Source: Pseudomonadota bacterium (lineage in GTDB: Bacteria > Pseudomonadota > Alphaproteobacteria > GCA-2731375). Taken from it: DNA of 60,010 bases. Location: positions 1-60,010 of the forward strand of contig JAQBYC010000010.1 of NCBI GenBank assembly GCA_027623205.1. Reading direction: 5' to 3'. Positions 52,354-60,010 of this stretch are shown here, in pieces; position 1 is the first letter of the stretch; the number at the start of each line of letters is the position of its first letter. Below the pieces are notes generated by a model. It had not been told where the DNA came from, searched no databases, and saw only the letters and a list, made by a program, of their open reading frames with translations. A program made the position numbers and the translations under genes.

Positions 52354-52393
52354 AAAATACTTGCCGTTTCACGCGTGCTGTAGAGGAAGCGCA

Positions 52394-53746
52394 CTATTGC
52401 ACCCCATAGGCAAGCATGGCATCTGCAATCTTGACGAAACCGCCGATGTTGGCGCCCAGCAGATAATCGCAACGGCCATCCTTACCTTTACCTTCGCCAT
52501 AACGGAAGCAACGGTCGTGGATGCGTTGCATGGTCTCCAGCAACAGCTTCTGCAATTCTTCCTCGCTCCATGAGACGCGGACGGAATTCTGGCTCATTTC
52601 CATGCCCGAGACGGCAACACCACCGGCATTCGCGGCCTTGGACGGTCCGTAAAGGATGCCGGCGTCTTGAAAGACGTTGATGCCGGCCACCTCCGTTGGC
52701 ATGTTGGCGCCCTCGGAGATGCCTTTGCAGCCATTCCTGACCAACAGTTTGGCCTCGCCCTCGTCGATCTCGTTTTGCGTGGCGCAGGGGATAGCATAGT
52801 CACATGCCACGGCCCAGGGCCGTCCCGCATGAAAGGTGGCGCCGGGGAATTGTTCCGCATACTCGGAAATTCGTCCCCGGCGCACGTTCTTCAGCTCTTT
52901 GATCCATTCCAGCTTCCCGGCGTCGATGCCGGCCGGATCATGAATATAGCCCGAGGAATCCGACATGGTGAGCACTTTTGCGCCCAATTGGGCGCACTTT
53001 TCCACCGCAAAAGTGGCGACATTGCCGGAACCGGAAATGGCTACCGTGGCGCCATCGAGAGAGCCGTTGATCCGGTCCAGCATGCATTGCAGAAAATAGA
53101 CCGCGCCATAGCCGGTGGCTTCGGCGCGGATCAACGAACCGCCGAACTCCAACCCCTTGCCGGTCAAAACGCCTTCGAATTTATTGGTCAGGCGTTTGTA
53201 TTGCCCGAACATATAGCCGATCTCGCGGGCGCCGACACCGATATCGCCTGCCGGAACGTCAATATTGGGGCCGATGTGGCGGCAGAGTTCGGTCATGAAG
53301 GATTGGCAAAAGCGCATCACTTCGTTGTTGCTTTTGCCCTTGGGATTGAAATTCGCCCCGCCCTTGCCCCCGCCCATGGGCAGACCGGTAAGGGAATTTT
53401 TGAACTGTTGCTCAAAGCCCAGGAATTTCAGGACGCTTTGATTGACCGAGGGGTGAAAGCGGCAGCCGCCCTTGTACGGTCCGATGGAATTGTTGAATTG
53501 CACCCGCCAGCCTCGATTGACCCGAACGTTGCCGTCGTCATCCTCCCAACAGACGCGGAAGCTGACAATCCGGTCCGGTTCCGTCATGCGTTCCAGTATC
53601 TGCATATCGTGATAGATCGGTTTGTCCGCGATATACGGCAATATTGTGGCGGCGACCTCATGAACCGCCTGATGGAATTCAGGCTCTCCTGGATTGCGCT
53701 TTTCTATGCCCGCCATGAATTGCTCCAGGCTAACAACTTCCATCAT
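52394..53746 (-). CDS. gdhA: NADP-specific glutamate dehydrogenase
   Basis: The 450-residue hexameric-type enzyme has GPYKGGCRFHPSVNQSVLKF, the catalytic-lysine motif GLPMGGGKGGANFNPKGKS and the NADP domain around TVAISGSGNVATFAVEKCAQ. It aminates 2-oxoglutarate to glutamate with NADPH and ammonia. Length and motifs are standard for GdhA. GGGAGG precedes the start (53746 or the next ATG 53743). It is an anabolic ammonia-assimilation gene and fits growth on nitrogen-containing compounds that release ammonia. Confidence 0.95.
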   Translation of the reverse strand: MMEVVSLEQFMAGIEKRNPGEPEFHQAVHEVAATILPYIADKPIYHDMQILERMTEPDRIVSFRVCWEDDDGNVRVNRGWRVQFNNSIGPYKGGCRFHPSVNQSVLKFLGFEQQFKNSLTGLPMGGGKGGANFNPKGKSNNEVMRFCQSFMTELCRHIGPNIDVPAGDIGVGAREIGYMFGQYKRLTNKFEGVLTGKGLEFGGSLIRAEATGYGAVYFLQCMLDRINGSLDGATVAISGSGNVATFAVEKCAQLGAKVLTMSDSSGYIHDPAGIDAGKLEWIKELKNVRRGRISEYAEQFPGATFHAGRPWAVACDYAIPCATQNEIDEGEAKLLVRNGCKGISEGANMPTEVAGINVFQDAGILYGPSKAANAGGVAVSGMEMSQNSVRVSWSEEELQKLLLETMQRIHDRCFRYGEGKGKDGRCDYLLGANIGGFVKIADAMLAYGVQ

Positions 53747-54105
53747 CTGATACCTCCCCCCAAAAACAAATGTTATCGATCGCGCGACGAATCGTTGCTC
53801 GAACCGGCATGCGCCCCCACTTTCAATTGTTCAGTGTGGCACAAAACCGTCGAAGCCAGTAAGCCGTTCTCTCGAATGTCACCGCCTGTCGCGGCGCTGT
53901 AGCACAAACGATTTGAACCGCGGCGTCCGGCGTCGCCTTGAACCAACTGGATATGCCCTGTGGCCCGGATGGGTATAATGTTATGTGGGGCCGCTTTGGC
54001 CGCATTATAACGTGGGTATTGGGGCTGTTCCATCATGACAATGGCTGGCGGTCCCCGTGCGCCAGGCCGAAGCCGCTAGCCGGTTTTTTGGGGATTTTCC
54101 GATAG
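53747..54105. promoter_or_regulatory. Divergent control region between gdhA and the MFS gene, with nested palindrome
   Basis: No gene is supported here. TATAATG (53974-53980) and CATTATA (54003-54009) form a 7-bp inverted repeat that encloses GGCC/GGCC (53989-53992, 53998-54001). The left arm also looks like a -10 box. It lies about 97 bases before the MFS start and may be an operator or hairpin. The rest shows no clear structure. Confidence 0.45.
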
Positions 54106-55338
54106 ATGCCGATGCGGCGATTGATCATCCTGATGTGTACTTTCCTGGGCCTGACGCTGTTGGGCATGCACGCGGTGCCCGCCCTCTTGCCGTTGTTTGT
54201 CGAGATGTGGTCGCTCAGCAATACCGAAGCCGGATGGATCGCGGGTATTCCGTATCTGACCTATTTGCTGGGCGTTTCATTTATTGGCATCACCGACCGC
54301 ATCGACGCCCGCCGCATGCTGATCCTGGGCGCCATCATCAACGTTGCCGGGTATGGCGGCATGGGATTTGCCGACGGGTTCTGGAGTGCGCTGTTCTTCC
54401 GCACCCTACAAGGTCTGGGCTTTGCCTGGACCCACTTGCCGGGGGTCAAGGCGATCTCGGACCGGGTGCCGGGCGAAAATAAGGGCCGCGCGACGTCGAT
54501 CTATATCTCGTCGTTTGCCGTCTGTTCGTCGTTTTCCCTGCTGCTGGCAGCGGAAACCAAGGACGCCTTTGGCTGGGAGTGGGCCTTTGTCCTGCCGGCG
54601 TGCACGAACCTGATCGCCGCCGGCCTGATATTGTTTCTGCTGCCGCCGGCGGTGCCCGAGGGAAAGGCCGGCGGACATGGTGCCCCGACGGCGCAATGGC
54701 GGATTATACCAAAATTTAGCCCCGTGCTACGCAACAAACCGGCCCTTGGCTATATTTTGGGCGCGTTCGCGCATCATTTCGAACTGCTGGGTGTACGGGC
54801 CTGGACCGTGGCTTTCCTGACCTGGGTCGCCGCGGCGCGGCCGGATGTGCCTGATGCTTTCAATGTGCCGCTGGTCGCCACCTTGCTGATCCTGATCGGC
54901 GTGCCGACCAGCATGGCGGGGGGCGAATTCGGCCATCGCGCCGGCTATGCCCGGGCCGCCTTCTTGATCATGGCCCTCTCGGCGCTGGCGGCGGTCTTCG
55001 TCGGGTTTTCGGCAACCTGGTCCCTTTGGGCACTGATTGGCCTGGTGCTCATGCATAACTGCTTCGTGCTGGCGGATTCAGGCGTGCTGAACGGTGGCGC
55101 GGTCAATGCCTCGGACCCCGCGCAGCGGGGCAACACGGTCGCTGTCTATGGCATCGCCGCCGCCGCCGGCGGCCTGATCGGGCCGGTGCTGTTCGGCGTC
55201 ATTCTGGATCAAACGGGCGGCGGCCATAGCGCCGGCAGCTGGGGCTGGGCCTTCGCCGCCCTGGGCATCGTCGTCCTGGCCGGCGCCGTCATGGTTGGCC
55301 TGCTGTCGCGGCGCCCGGCGGATCTCGGCGGCCAATAG
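54106..55338 (+). CDS. MFS transporter
   Basis: The 410-residue membrane protein has about twelve hydrophobic segments, an MFS-type loop after helix 2 (GITDRIDARRMLILGAIINV) and TLQGLGFAWTHLPGVKAISD. It is of the drug/nitrate- or organic-anion-type MFS size. The solute cannot be told from sequence. GGGGA lies about 12 bases before the ATG. It precedes a DJ-1/PfpI gene by 86 bases on the same strand; a shared operon is possible. Confidence 0.88.
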   Translation: MPMRRLIILMCTFLGLTLLGMHAVPALLPLFVEMWSLSNTEAGWIAGIPYLTYLLGVSFIGITDRIDARRMLILGAIINVAGYGGMGFADGFWSALFFRTLQGLGFAWTHLPGVKAISDRVPGENKGRATSIYISSFAVCSSFSLLLAAETKDAFGWEWAFVLPACTNLIAAGLILFLLPPAVPEGKAGGHGAPTAQWRIIPKFSPVLRNKPALGYILGAFAHHFELLGVRAWTVAFLTWVAAARPDVPDAFNVPLVATLLILIGVPTSMAGGEFGHRAGYARAAFLIMALSALAAVFVGFSATWSLWALIGLVLMHNCFVLADSGVLNGGAVNASDPAQRGNTVAVYGIAAAAGGLIGPVLFGVILDQTGGGHSAGSWGWAFAALGIVVLAGAVMVGLLSRRPADLGGQ

Positions 55339-55424
55339 CAAGCGGGGCAGGCTCGTCTCGCCGCGTGGCGGGTGCTATGCTGGCGCTATTCGGTTCGATA
55401 ACGGCAAGCGGTAGGAGTTGCCCA

Positions 55425-56018
55425 ATGACAACCTTCGGCATTCTGTTTTTTGACGGCACCGAGGAGCTCGACGCGGTCGGTCCGTGGGAAGTCTTTACCA
55501 TGGCTTCAAAACAGCGCGATGACATTGCCGTGATGGCGATTTCCGAGCATGGCGGCATGGTTACCTGCAACAAGGGCCTGCGCATTCTGATGGATCATAG
55601 TTTTGCCGATGCGCCCAAACTGGATGTGCTGCTGGTTCCAGGCGGCCAGGGCACCCGCACAGAGGTCGATAATCCAGCCCTGCTGCAGTGGATCGCGAGC
55701 GTGGCGAAGGATTGCCGGTGGGTCACTTCGGTCTGTACCGGCTCGTTGCTGTTGGCCGAGGCTGGGCCGGCGGCGGGCAAACGGATCACGACGCACTGGG
55801 GCGCCATGGATCTGGTGCGCAAACGGGGCAAGGCCGGCGAGGTTCTGGAAGGGGTCCGCTACGTGCGCGATGGCAATGTGGTGACATCCGCCGGTGTCTC
55901 CGCGGGTATTGATATGGCCTTGTGGCTGATCGGTGAAATGTATACGCCCGGCTTTGCTCGTGGCGTCCAACGCAACATGGAGTACGATCCGGCACCCCCC
56001 TATGCGGCGGAAGTTTAA
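55425..56018 (+). CDS. DJ-1/PfpI family protein
   Basis: The 197-residue glutamine-amidotransferase-fold protein has FGILFFDGTEELDAVGPWEV, the nucleophile elbow VTSVCTGSLLLAEAG with its cysteine, and TTHWGAMDLVRKRG with a likely histidine partner. Members are glyoxalase III/deglycase-like, isocyanide hydratases or regulatory domains; the ELDAVGPWE and CTGS context resembles the isonitrile-hydratase/ThiJ subgroup. AGGAG precedes the ATG at 55425; the frame runs back to 55365 without support. Role not resolved. Confidence 0.82.
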   Translation: MTTFGILFFDGTEELDAVGPWEVFTMASKQRDDIAVMAISEHGGMVTCNKGLRILMDHSFADAPKLDVLLVPGGQGTRTEVDNPALLQWIASVAKDCRWVTSVCTGSLLLAEAGPAAGKRITTHWGAMDLVRKRGKAGEVLEGVRYVRDGNVVTSAGVSAGIDMALWLIGEMYTPGFARGVQRNMEYDPAPPYAAEV

Positions 56019-56063
56019 CCGGCCGGATCATCAAGTGTCGGCGTCGTCAGTTTCAGAAACGGC

Positions 56064-58304
56064 TTAGGATACATTCAGCTGACCGTCCGTTGCGGTCTCC
56101 ACCCGCTCGGGCGGGAAACGGCAGGTTACTGTCGTGCCTTCGCCTTCAACACTCTCGATAATCAGTTCGCCATCGTGCAATTCCATCAACGAATTCGACA
56201 AGGCGAGACCAAGCCCGGTGCCTTCGAATTTTCGGGCCAGAGAGCTGTCGACCTGGTAAAACGGTTGCGTCAGTTTTTCGATTTCGTCTTGCGCGATGCC
56301 CATGCCGGTATCCGACACCGCGAATTGCAACGAACCGTCCGCGATTGTGGCAATCGTTACCGTTATCGTGCCCTCGTCGGTGAATTTCACGGCGTTGGAC
56401 AACAGGTTGAGCAGCACCTGTTTTACCGCCCTGGCGTCTGCCTTAAGGCCCGGTAGGTTGGCCTCGCTCTCGATGGTGATCGTCAGGCCTTCGGCCTCGG
56501 GGCGGGCCGATACCAAACGGATTGTTGAGGCAACCAGGTATTCGGTATCGATCATATCCTCGTGCAATATGGTGTTGCCGGCCTCGATCTTCGCAATATC
56601 CAGAATATCGTTGATGATGCCGAGAAGTTGGTTGCCGCTGGAATTGATATCCTCTGAATAGGCTTTGTATTTCTCGTTCTCGATGGGGCCAAGCAATTCA
56701 TCCTTGATCATTTCGGAAAAGCCGATAATGGCGTTCAGGGGCGTGCGCAACTCGTGGCTCACAGCCGCCATGAATTCCGACTTGGCGCGGCTTGCGGCGA
56801 TTGCCTCTTCCGTTGCTTGCCGTTGGGTGTTTTCCAGCAGGCGGCGTTGGGTCACATCGCGGATCGTAAGAAAATGATGGGTCCGGGGCACCACGCGCCG
56901 TTCCAGGGGATTTCGGCTGATCTGCAGAACAGCCCGTTGAATGGTGATTTCCATTACGAACGTCGTACCGTCCTTGCGCAGGCCCAGGCCTTCGCGAACT
57001 GGCGGTACGGGCGTGTCCAGGTTCTGCAGATCGCTAATCCTGAATGGTTCGTTGCCGTTGCCGCTGAAATCGAACAGCGGATCGGGCGGCTTGTCGATCA
57101 GTTCATCGCCCCGATAACCCAGCATGGTCTCGGCCGCGTGATTGAACAGCGAGATCTGACCCATGGGATTAATTACGATGATGCCGTCAAAACTGCTTTC
57201 GACAAAGCGGCGCATCATGGCGCCACGATGCAGCACGGCCATGCGTTGGTGGAATAGGCGCAACGTCTGGCGGTCAATCAAGGCGATCATACTCTGTCCG
57301 TAACATAGCCATGGGGCCAACAACCATGGCGCAATATCCAGGCTGATTGGGGTTGCCTTCTGCAGTCCCACGGTGGCTGCGACAAGGCCCAGCGAGCCGC
57401 CGCCGAGCATCAACAGGCCCCGATGCCAGGACCATTGCGCCAAATGGGGCGCCAATAAAAGAGTCAACAAGGCCATGACGGCCAGGGTCGGCAAGGCACC
57501 CGTGCGCCGCAAGGCCCGGCCCTGGCGAAGGGTCTCCGCCGACAGCGCGATCAGGGCCGAACCAGGGATCGTCAGATGCAACGGCACCGACAAATAGTCA
57601 CCCAGTTCGATGGCGGATGCGCCGACGATAACGTCGCGGCCTTGGAATAGCCGTGGCGGAAATTCGCCGCGCAGTACATCGACATAAGAAATGCGCGGTA
57701 TGGTGCCTGGGCGAATGCCGTAGTCGATATAGAGTTCAGCAGATGTCGGACCCATGGTATCGGCCAGCAGAAAGGGAAAACCGGGGAGATCCGTTCCACC
57801 CCAGGATAGCGATAGCATGATGCGGCGGATCAGGCTGTCGGTTTCGGGCCGCATCACCACGGATCCCAGGCGCGACTTCGTGGCGAAGCGTGGCAAGGGT
57901 CCGGTTTCCGCCATGGCCGAAAGGTCGCGCTCCCACCCTACATATTGTTTGAAGGCCGGTAAAATGACCCGCCTCTCCGCCTGTTCCAGTGCCTGTTCCA
58001 GCAAGGCATCGTGGGCCGGCGTCGAACGGGAACTGAAATCGATATCAACGGCGATATTCCGTGCGCCGGCACTGTTCAGCCGTTCGATCAGTTCCGCGTG
58101 ATGGGACCGGGGCCAAGGCCAGACTTCAAGGAGGCGCAGGCTGCGCTCATCAATCTCCACGAAAATTAGCTGTTTGCTGGCATCGCGTTGCACCAAGGAA
58201 AAGCGCAGGTCCATCAACCAATGTTCGGCGCTCTCCAGACCGCCCATAAAATAGATCATGGAAACCAGACCCATGACGAGCAAGCGTGGAACAAACCGCC
58301 TCAT
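56064..58304 (-). CDS. CHASE2-PAS sensor histidine kinase
   Basis: This kinase of about 746 residues has an N-terminal membrane anchor (LLVMGLVSMIYFMGG), a periplasmic CHASE2 domain (about 20-270; QLIFVEIDERSLRLL, RNIAVDIDFSS), three membrane segments (about 275-350), a PAS domain (about 370-480), HisKA with the phosphorylated His in AAVSHELRTPLNAIIGFSEM, and HATPase with LLNLLSNAVKF, DTGMGI and GTGLGLALS. It senses an external signal. No response regulator is next to it. It follows the FecR-domain gene, and CHASE2 and FecR proteins often occur together. The ATG at 58304 is 10 bases after AGGAGG; the GTG at 58313 is too close to it. Confidence 0.92.
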   Translation of the reverse strand: MRRFVPRLLVMGLVSMIYFMGGLESAEHWLMDLRFSLVQRDASKQLIFVEIDERSLRLLEVWPWPRSHHAELIERLNSAGARNIAVDIDFSSRSTPAHDALLEQALEQAERRVILPAFKQYVGWERDLSAMAETGPLPRFATKSRLGSVVMRPETDSLIRRIMLSLSWGGTDLPGFPFLLADTMGPTSAELYIDYGIRPGTIPRISYVDVLRGEFPPRLFQGRDVIVGASAIELGDYLSVPLHLTIPGSALIALSAETLRQGRALRRTGALPTLAVMALLTLLLAPHLAQWSWHRGLLMLGGGSLGLVAATVGLQKATPISLDIAPWLLAPWLCYGQSMIALIDRQTLRLFHQRMAVLHRGAMMRRFVESSFDGIIVINPMGQISLFNHAAETMLGYRGDELIDKPPDPLFDFSGNGNEPFRISDLQNLDTPVPPVREGLGLRKDGTTFVMEITIQRAVLQISRNPLERRVVPRTHHFLTIRDVTQRRLLENTQRQATEEAIAASRAKSEFMAAVSHELRTPLNAIIGFSEMIKDELLGPIENEKYKAYSEDINSSGNQLLGIINDILDIAKIEAGNTILHEDMIDTEYLVASTIRLVSARPEAEGLTITIESEANLPGLKADARAVKQVLLNLLSNAVKFTDEGTITVTIATIADGSLQFAVSDTGMGIAQDEIEKLTQPFYQVDSSLARKFEGTGLGLALSNSLMELHDGELIIESVEGEGTTVTCRFPPERVETATDGQLNVS

Positions 58305-58334
58305 TCTGATCACGCCTCCTGGGTACCATGCGCT

Positions 58335-58363
58335 AAAGGCCCGGCCGCCGCGGCCGGGCCTTT
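58335..58363 (-). terminator. Strong GC-rich hairpin, terminator of the FecR-domain gene
   Basis: AAAGGCCCGGCCG and CGGCCGGGCCTTT form a perfect 13-bp stem around CCG, between the FecR-domain gene stop and the kinase start on the minus strand. The A/T ends of the stem give it the shape of an intrinsic terminator, although the T-run is short. It would reduce read-through into the kinase gene. Confidence 0.7.
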
Positions 58364-58422
58364 ATCACGACTCCATATCCTGTATCACGTAACAGTATCC
58401 GCCCGTTCGGGTTCACCGATTA

Positions 58423-59790
58423 CTACTTTTTACCTTTGCCACCGGCATTGCCGTTACCACCGGCATTGCTGTTGCCACCGGCATTGCTGTTGCCGCCGGC
58501 ATTGCTGTTGCCACCGGCATTGCTGTTGCCGCCGGCATTGCTGTTGCCGCCGGCATTGCTGTTGCCGCCGGCATTGCTGTTGCCGCCGGCATTGCTGTTG
58601 CCGCCGGCATTGCTGTTGCCGCCGGCATTGCTGTTGCCACCGGCATTGCTGTTGCCGCCGGCATTGCTGTTGCGGCCGGCATTGCTGGCCTGGCTTGAGT
58701 TGCGGCGGTTGTTAATGGTTGTCACCGCGGCAGTTCCGTGTCGCGCGGATGCGACGTGGCTGACGGCCGAACCCGAGGCTTTTTCACGGCCACCGCCACC
58801 GCCGTTGTTGCCACCGGCGTTTGAATTTCCGTTGCCACTGTTACCGCCGGCATTTGAATTCCCTTTACCACTGGCGTTGCTGTTGGCGTTGCCGTTCGCA
58901 TTGGCATTGCTGGCGAAACCCTTTGTCAACTCGGCGAAGTTGGATGGTCCGGTGCCCAGTGCGCTGGCCAATCCCTTGGCTGACCCATTGTTGCCTTCGC
59001 CGCCACCGGTGCCAGACTGATTCTCGGCCTGCGCGCTGATATCAGACTCGATGCCATCACCCGTAGTTGGGGTGCTGCCGCCTTCGCGCTTGCGAATCTC
59101 GACTTCGGCGCCCGGCGTGGAGGAGACTGACCCGGTCTGACCGGGACGCACGATAACTGACTTCTGGCTACCCAGGGCCGCCACCTGGACGGCGCCGTCC
59201 GTCACATGAACGGCCGCACCCTCCGGACGCACACTAACGGTGAAGGTCGTGCCTTTTACGGTGGCGGCCAGGAAAGGGGTTCCAACCCGAAAACGTTGCC
59301 GTGGATTCTTCTCCACCTTGAACAACAGGGTGCCGAGGGTTTGAACGATGTTGGTGAACAGGCTATCGCCTTTGCTGTCGCCGATTTTCAGATCGCTGTT
59401 AGGCGACATCGAAATGTTGTCCTTGCGCCGGGTCAGCACGGCCTTGCCACCAGGCCCGGTGATCAGCCGATCATTTGTCGTAAGGCGGTCGCCAACCAGC
59501 ACCGCCCGCTCGGTACCTTCCCGACGCACGGGCGCTGTTACTTGACGAACGACCCATGAATCCCCCGCCGATTGCGCGACACGCAGAACCTTGCCGGATG
59601 GAGACTGTTGCTGATCGACCGGTTTGCCGTCCTGGGACAGCAATCTTGATGCGGCAAAATTAGCGCCTTCATCAGCTAAAACCGGGTATGAAATTGAGAA
59701 AACGGAACAAAGTACTGCCATCGCAACGCCGATGACGCTTGTACGCTTTAGAGATAACAACACAGTGCGGCTCCCGACATTTCTTGTCAT
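58423..59790 (-). CDS. Secreted FecR-domain protein with Asn/Gly-rich repeat tail
   Basis: The 455-residue protein has a signal peptide (SVIGVAMAVLCSVFSISYPV, cleavage after VLA), a FecR domain (about 80-220; VLVGDRLTTNDRLITGPGG, VRVGTPFLAATVKGTTF-like with VGTPFLAATVKGTTFTVSVR) and a long low-complexity C-terminus. The last third contains 12 near-perfect NSNAGG units then NGNAGG and KGKK. FecR domains act as surface or periplasmic sensing or polymer-binding modules; the repeat tail may be an adhesive or extended linker. It stands beside a CHASE2 kinase. The tail's codons are almost identical from unit to unit. Confidence 0.85.
   Translation of the reverse strand: MTRNVGSRTVLLSLKRTSVIGVAMAVLCSVFSISYPVLADEGANFAASRLLSQDGKPVDQQQSPSGKVLRVAQSAGDSWVVRQVTAPVRREGTERAVLVGDRLTTNDRLITGPGGKAVLTRRKDNISMSPNSDLKIGDSKGDSLFTNIVQTLGTLLFKVEKNPRQRFRVGTPFLAATVKGTTFTVSVRPEGAAVHVTDGAVQVAALGSQKSVIVRPGQTGSVSSTPGAEVEIRKREGGSTPTTGDGIESDISAQAENQSGTGGGEGNNGSAKGLASALGTGPSNFAELTKGFASNANANGNANSNASGKGNSNAGGNSGNGNSNAGGNNGGGGGREKASGSAVSHVASARHGTAAVTTINNRRNSSQASNAGRNSNAGGNSNAGGNSNAGGNSNAGGNSNAGGNSNAGGNSNAGGNSNAGGNSNAGGNSNAGGNSNAGGNSNAGGNGNAGGKGKK
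58443..58686 (-). repeat. 18-bp tandem repeat array encoding NSNAGG
   Basis: About 13 head-to-tail 18-bp units lie inside the FecR-domain gene (plus-strand unit GGCATTGCTGTTGCCGCC, with a few GCCACC variants). Most units differ by at most one or two bases, so the array is probably prone to copy-number change and remains in frame. The repeats are contiguous with no unique spacers, so this is not a CRISPR array. Confidence 0.9.
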
Positions 59791-60010
59791 TTGCTCGATA
59801 CCGCCCTCGTCCCAATTCTGCTCTTCGGATTTTTATGGAGCCCGGAACTTATCTGTATATACTGATTCTGAAAAGTTAACATTTAGTTAACACACTATAC
59901 TCATTGTATTGTACGCATTTCCTGTTACCCCTTATGTTATATTGCTTGCCTATCCGGTTGACTCCCATGCCCACTAGATCTAGCGTTGGGCATGGATGTC
60001 CTTGCCCGTG
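59791..60010 (-). promoter_or_regulatory. Upstream region of the FecR-domain gene, with paired GTTAAC and terminal hairpin
   Basis: This AT-rich stretch has no gene. GTTAAC occurs at 59875-59880 and 59886-59891, two palindromic hexamers 11 bases apart, about one helical turn, and could be a regulator site or the promoter region. At 59965-59973 and 59987-59995 CCATGCCCA and TGGGCATGG form a perfect 9-bp stem enclosing the palindrome CTAGATCTAG; it may end a transcript entering from the right. Confidence 0.5.

Noticed and set aside
53773-54036. Leftward 87-codon frame upstream of gdhA
   Set aside because: No domain, no ribosome site and unlikely composition; the region is better explained as control DNA.
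58443-58686. CRISPR array
   Set aside because: The 18-bp units are contiguous without unique spacers and translate in frame as part of the FecR-domain protein; no cas genes are present.
58436-59020. Rightward Leu/Pro-rich protein
   Set aside because: It is the antisense reading of the NSNAGG repeat region and has no independent support.

Overview
The window reads as GC-rich chromosomal DNA of a heterotrophic alphaproteobacterium, tentatively Rhodospirillales-like. This rests on gene content (TRAP uptake, several hydantoinase/oxoprolinase pairs, molybdenum hydroxylase, MaoC and acyl-CoA enzymes, a CHASE2 kinase) and on dense packing with many 4-base ATGA overlaps. No rRNA, tRNA, CRISPR array, phage or intact transposase was seen. 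Most genes are metabolic, and only one transcription factor (IclR type, at 5.2 kb) and one sensor kinase are visible.

Layout. 0-2.3 kb: the end of a methyltransferase and a split two-subunit TPP decarboxylase. 2.4-9.2 kb: an acyl-CoA ligase/MaoC operon divergent from an IclR regulator across a perfect palindrome, then a tandem thioesterase, an MBL hydrolase, a DUF123 nuclease-like protein and a D-cysteine desulfhydrase-like enzyme. 9.6-17.1 kb: a TRAP transporter (dctPQM) followed by hyuA-hyuB and a VOC protein. 17.2-19.6 kb: an aminotransferase and a PhyH oxygenase. 19.7-29.6 kb: a long leftward operon (carboxymuconolactone-decarboxylase-like protein, HIBADH-like dehydrogenase, MetE-like protein, three-subunit molybdenum hydroxylase, second hyuA-hyuB pair). 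29.7-36.1 kb: an epimerase, a lactonase-like MBL protein, a ketopantoate-reductase-like protein and a full-length pyruvate carboxylase. 36.1-37.9 kb: a low-GC patch with a transposase relic and a methyltransferase. 37.9-51.7 kb: an enoyl-CoA hydratase and two convergent catabolic operons. The rightward one has a D-aminoacylase-like amidohydrolase, two luciferase-like monooxygenases, an ABM protein, protocatechuate 3,4-dioxygenase subunits, a carboxymuconate cycloisomerase and a flavin reductase. The leftward one has an acyl-CoA ligase, a benzoylformate-decarboxylase-like enzyme, a VOC protein and a second MetE-like protein. 51.7-56.0 kb: a secreted unknown, glutamate dehydrogenase, an MFS carrier and a DJ-1/PfpI protein. 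56.1-59.8 kb: a CHASE2 histidine kinase and a secreted FecR-domain protein with a perfect-repeat tail.

The strongest themes are (i) pairing of molybdenum hydroxylase with ATP-dependent hydantoinase/oxoprolinase subunits in one operon, suggestive of N-heterocycle or lactam breakdown; (ii) a ring-cleavage operon that combines protocatechuate dioxygenase and cycloisomerase with flavin monooxygenases and an amidohydrolase but lacks pcaC/pcaD; and (iii) an intergenic palindromic repeat family of about 100 bp (four full copies and one decayed), found in the same window as the relic of a REP-associated tyrosine transposase. Two copies of the repeat bracket the PhyH gene.
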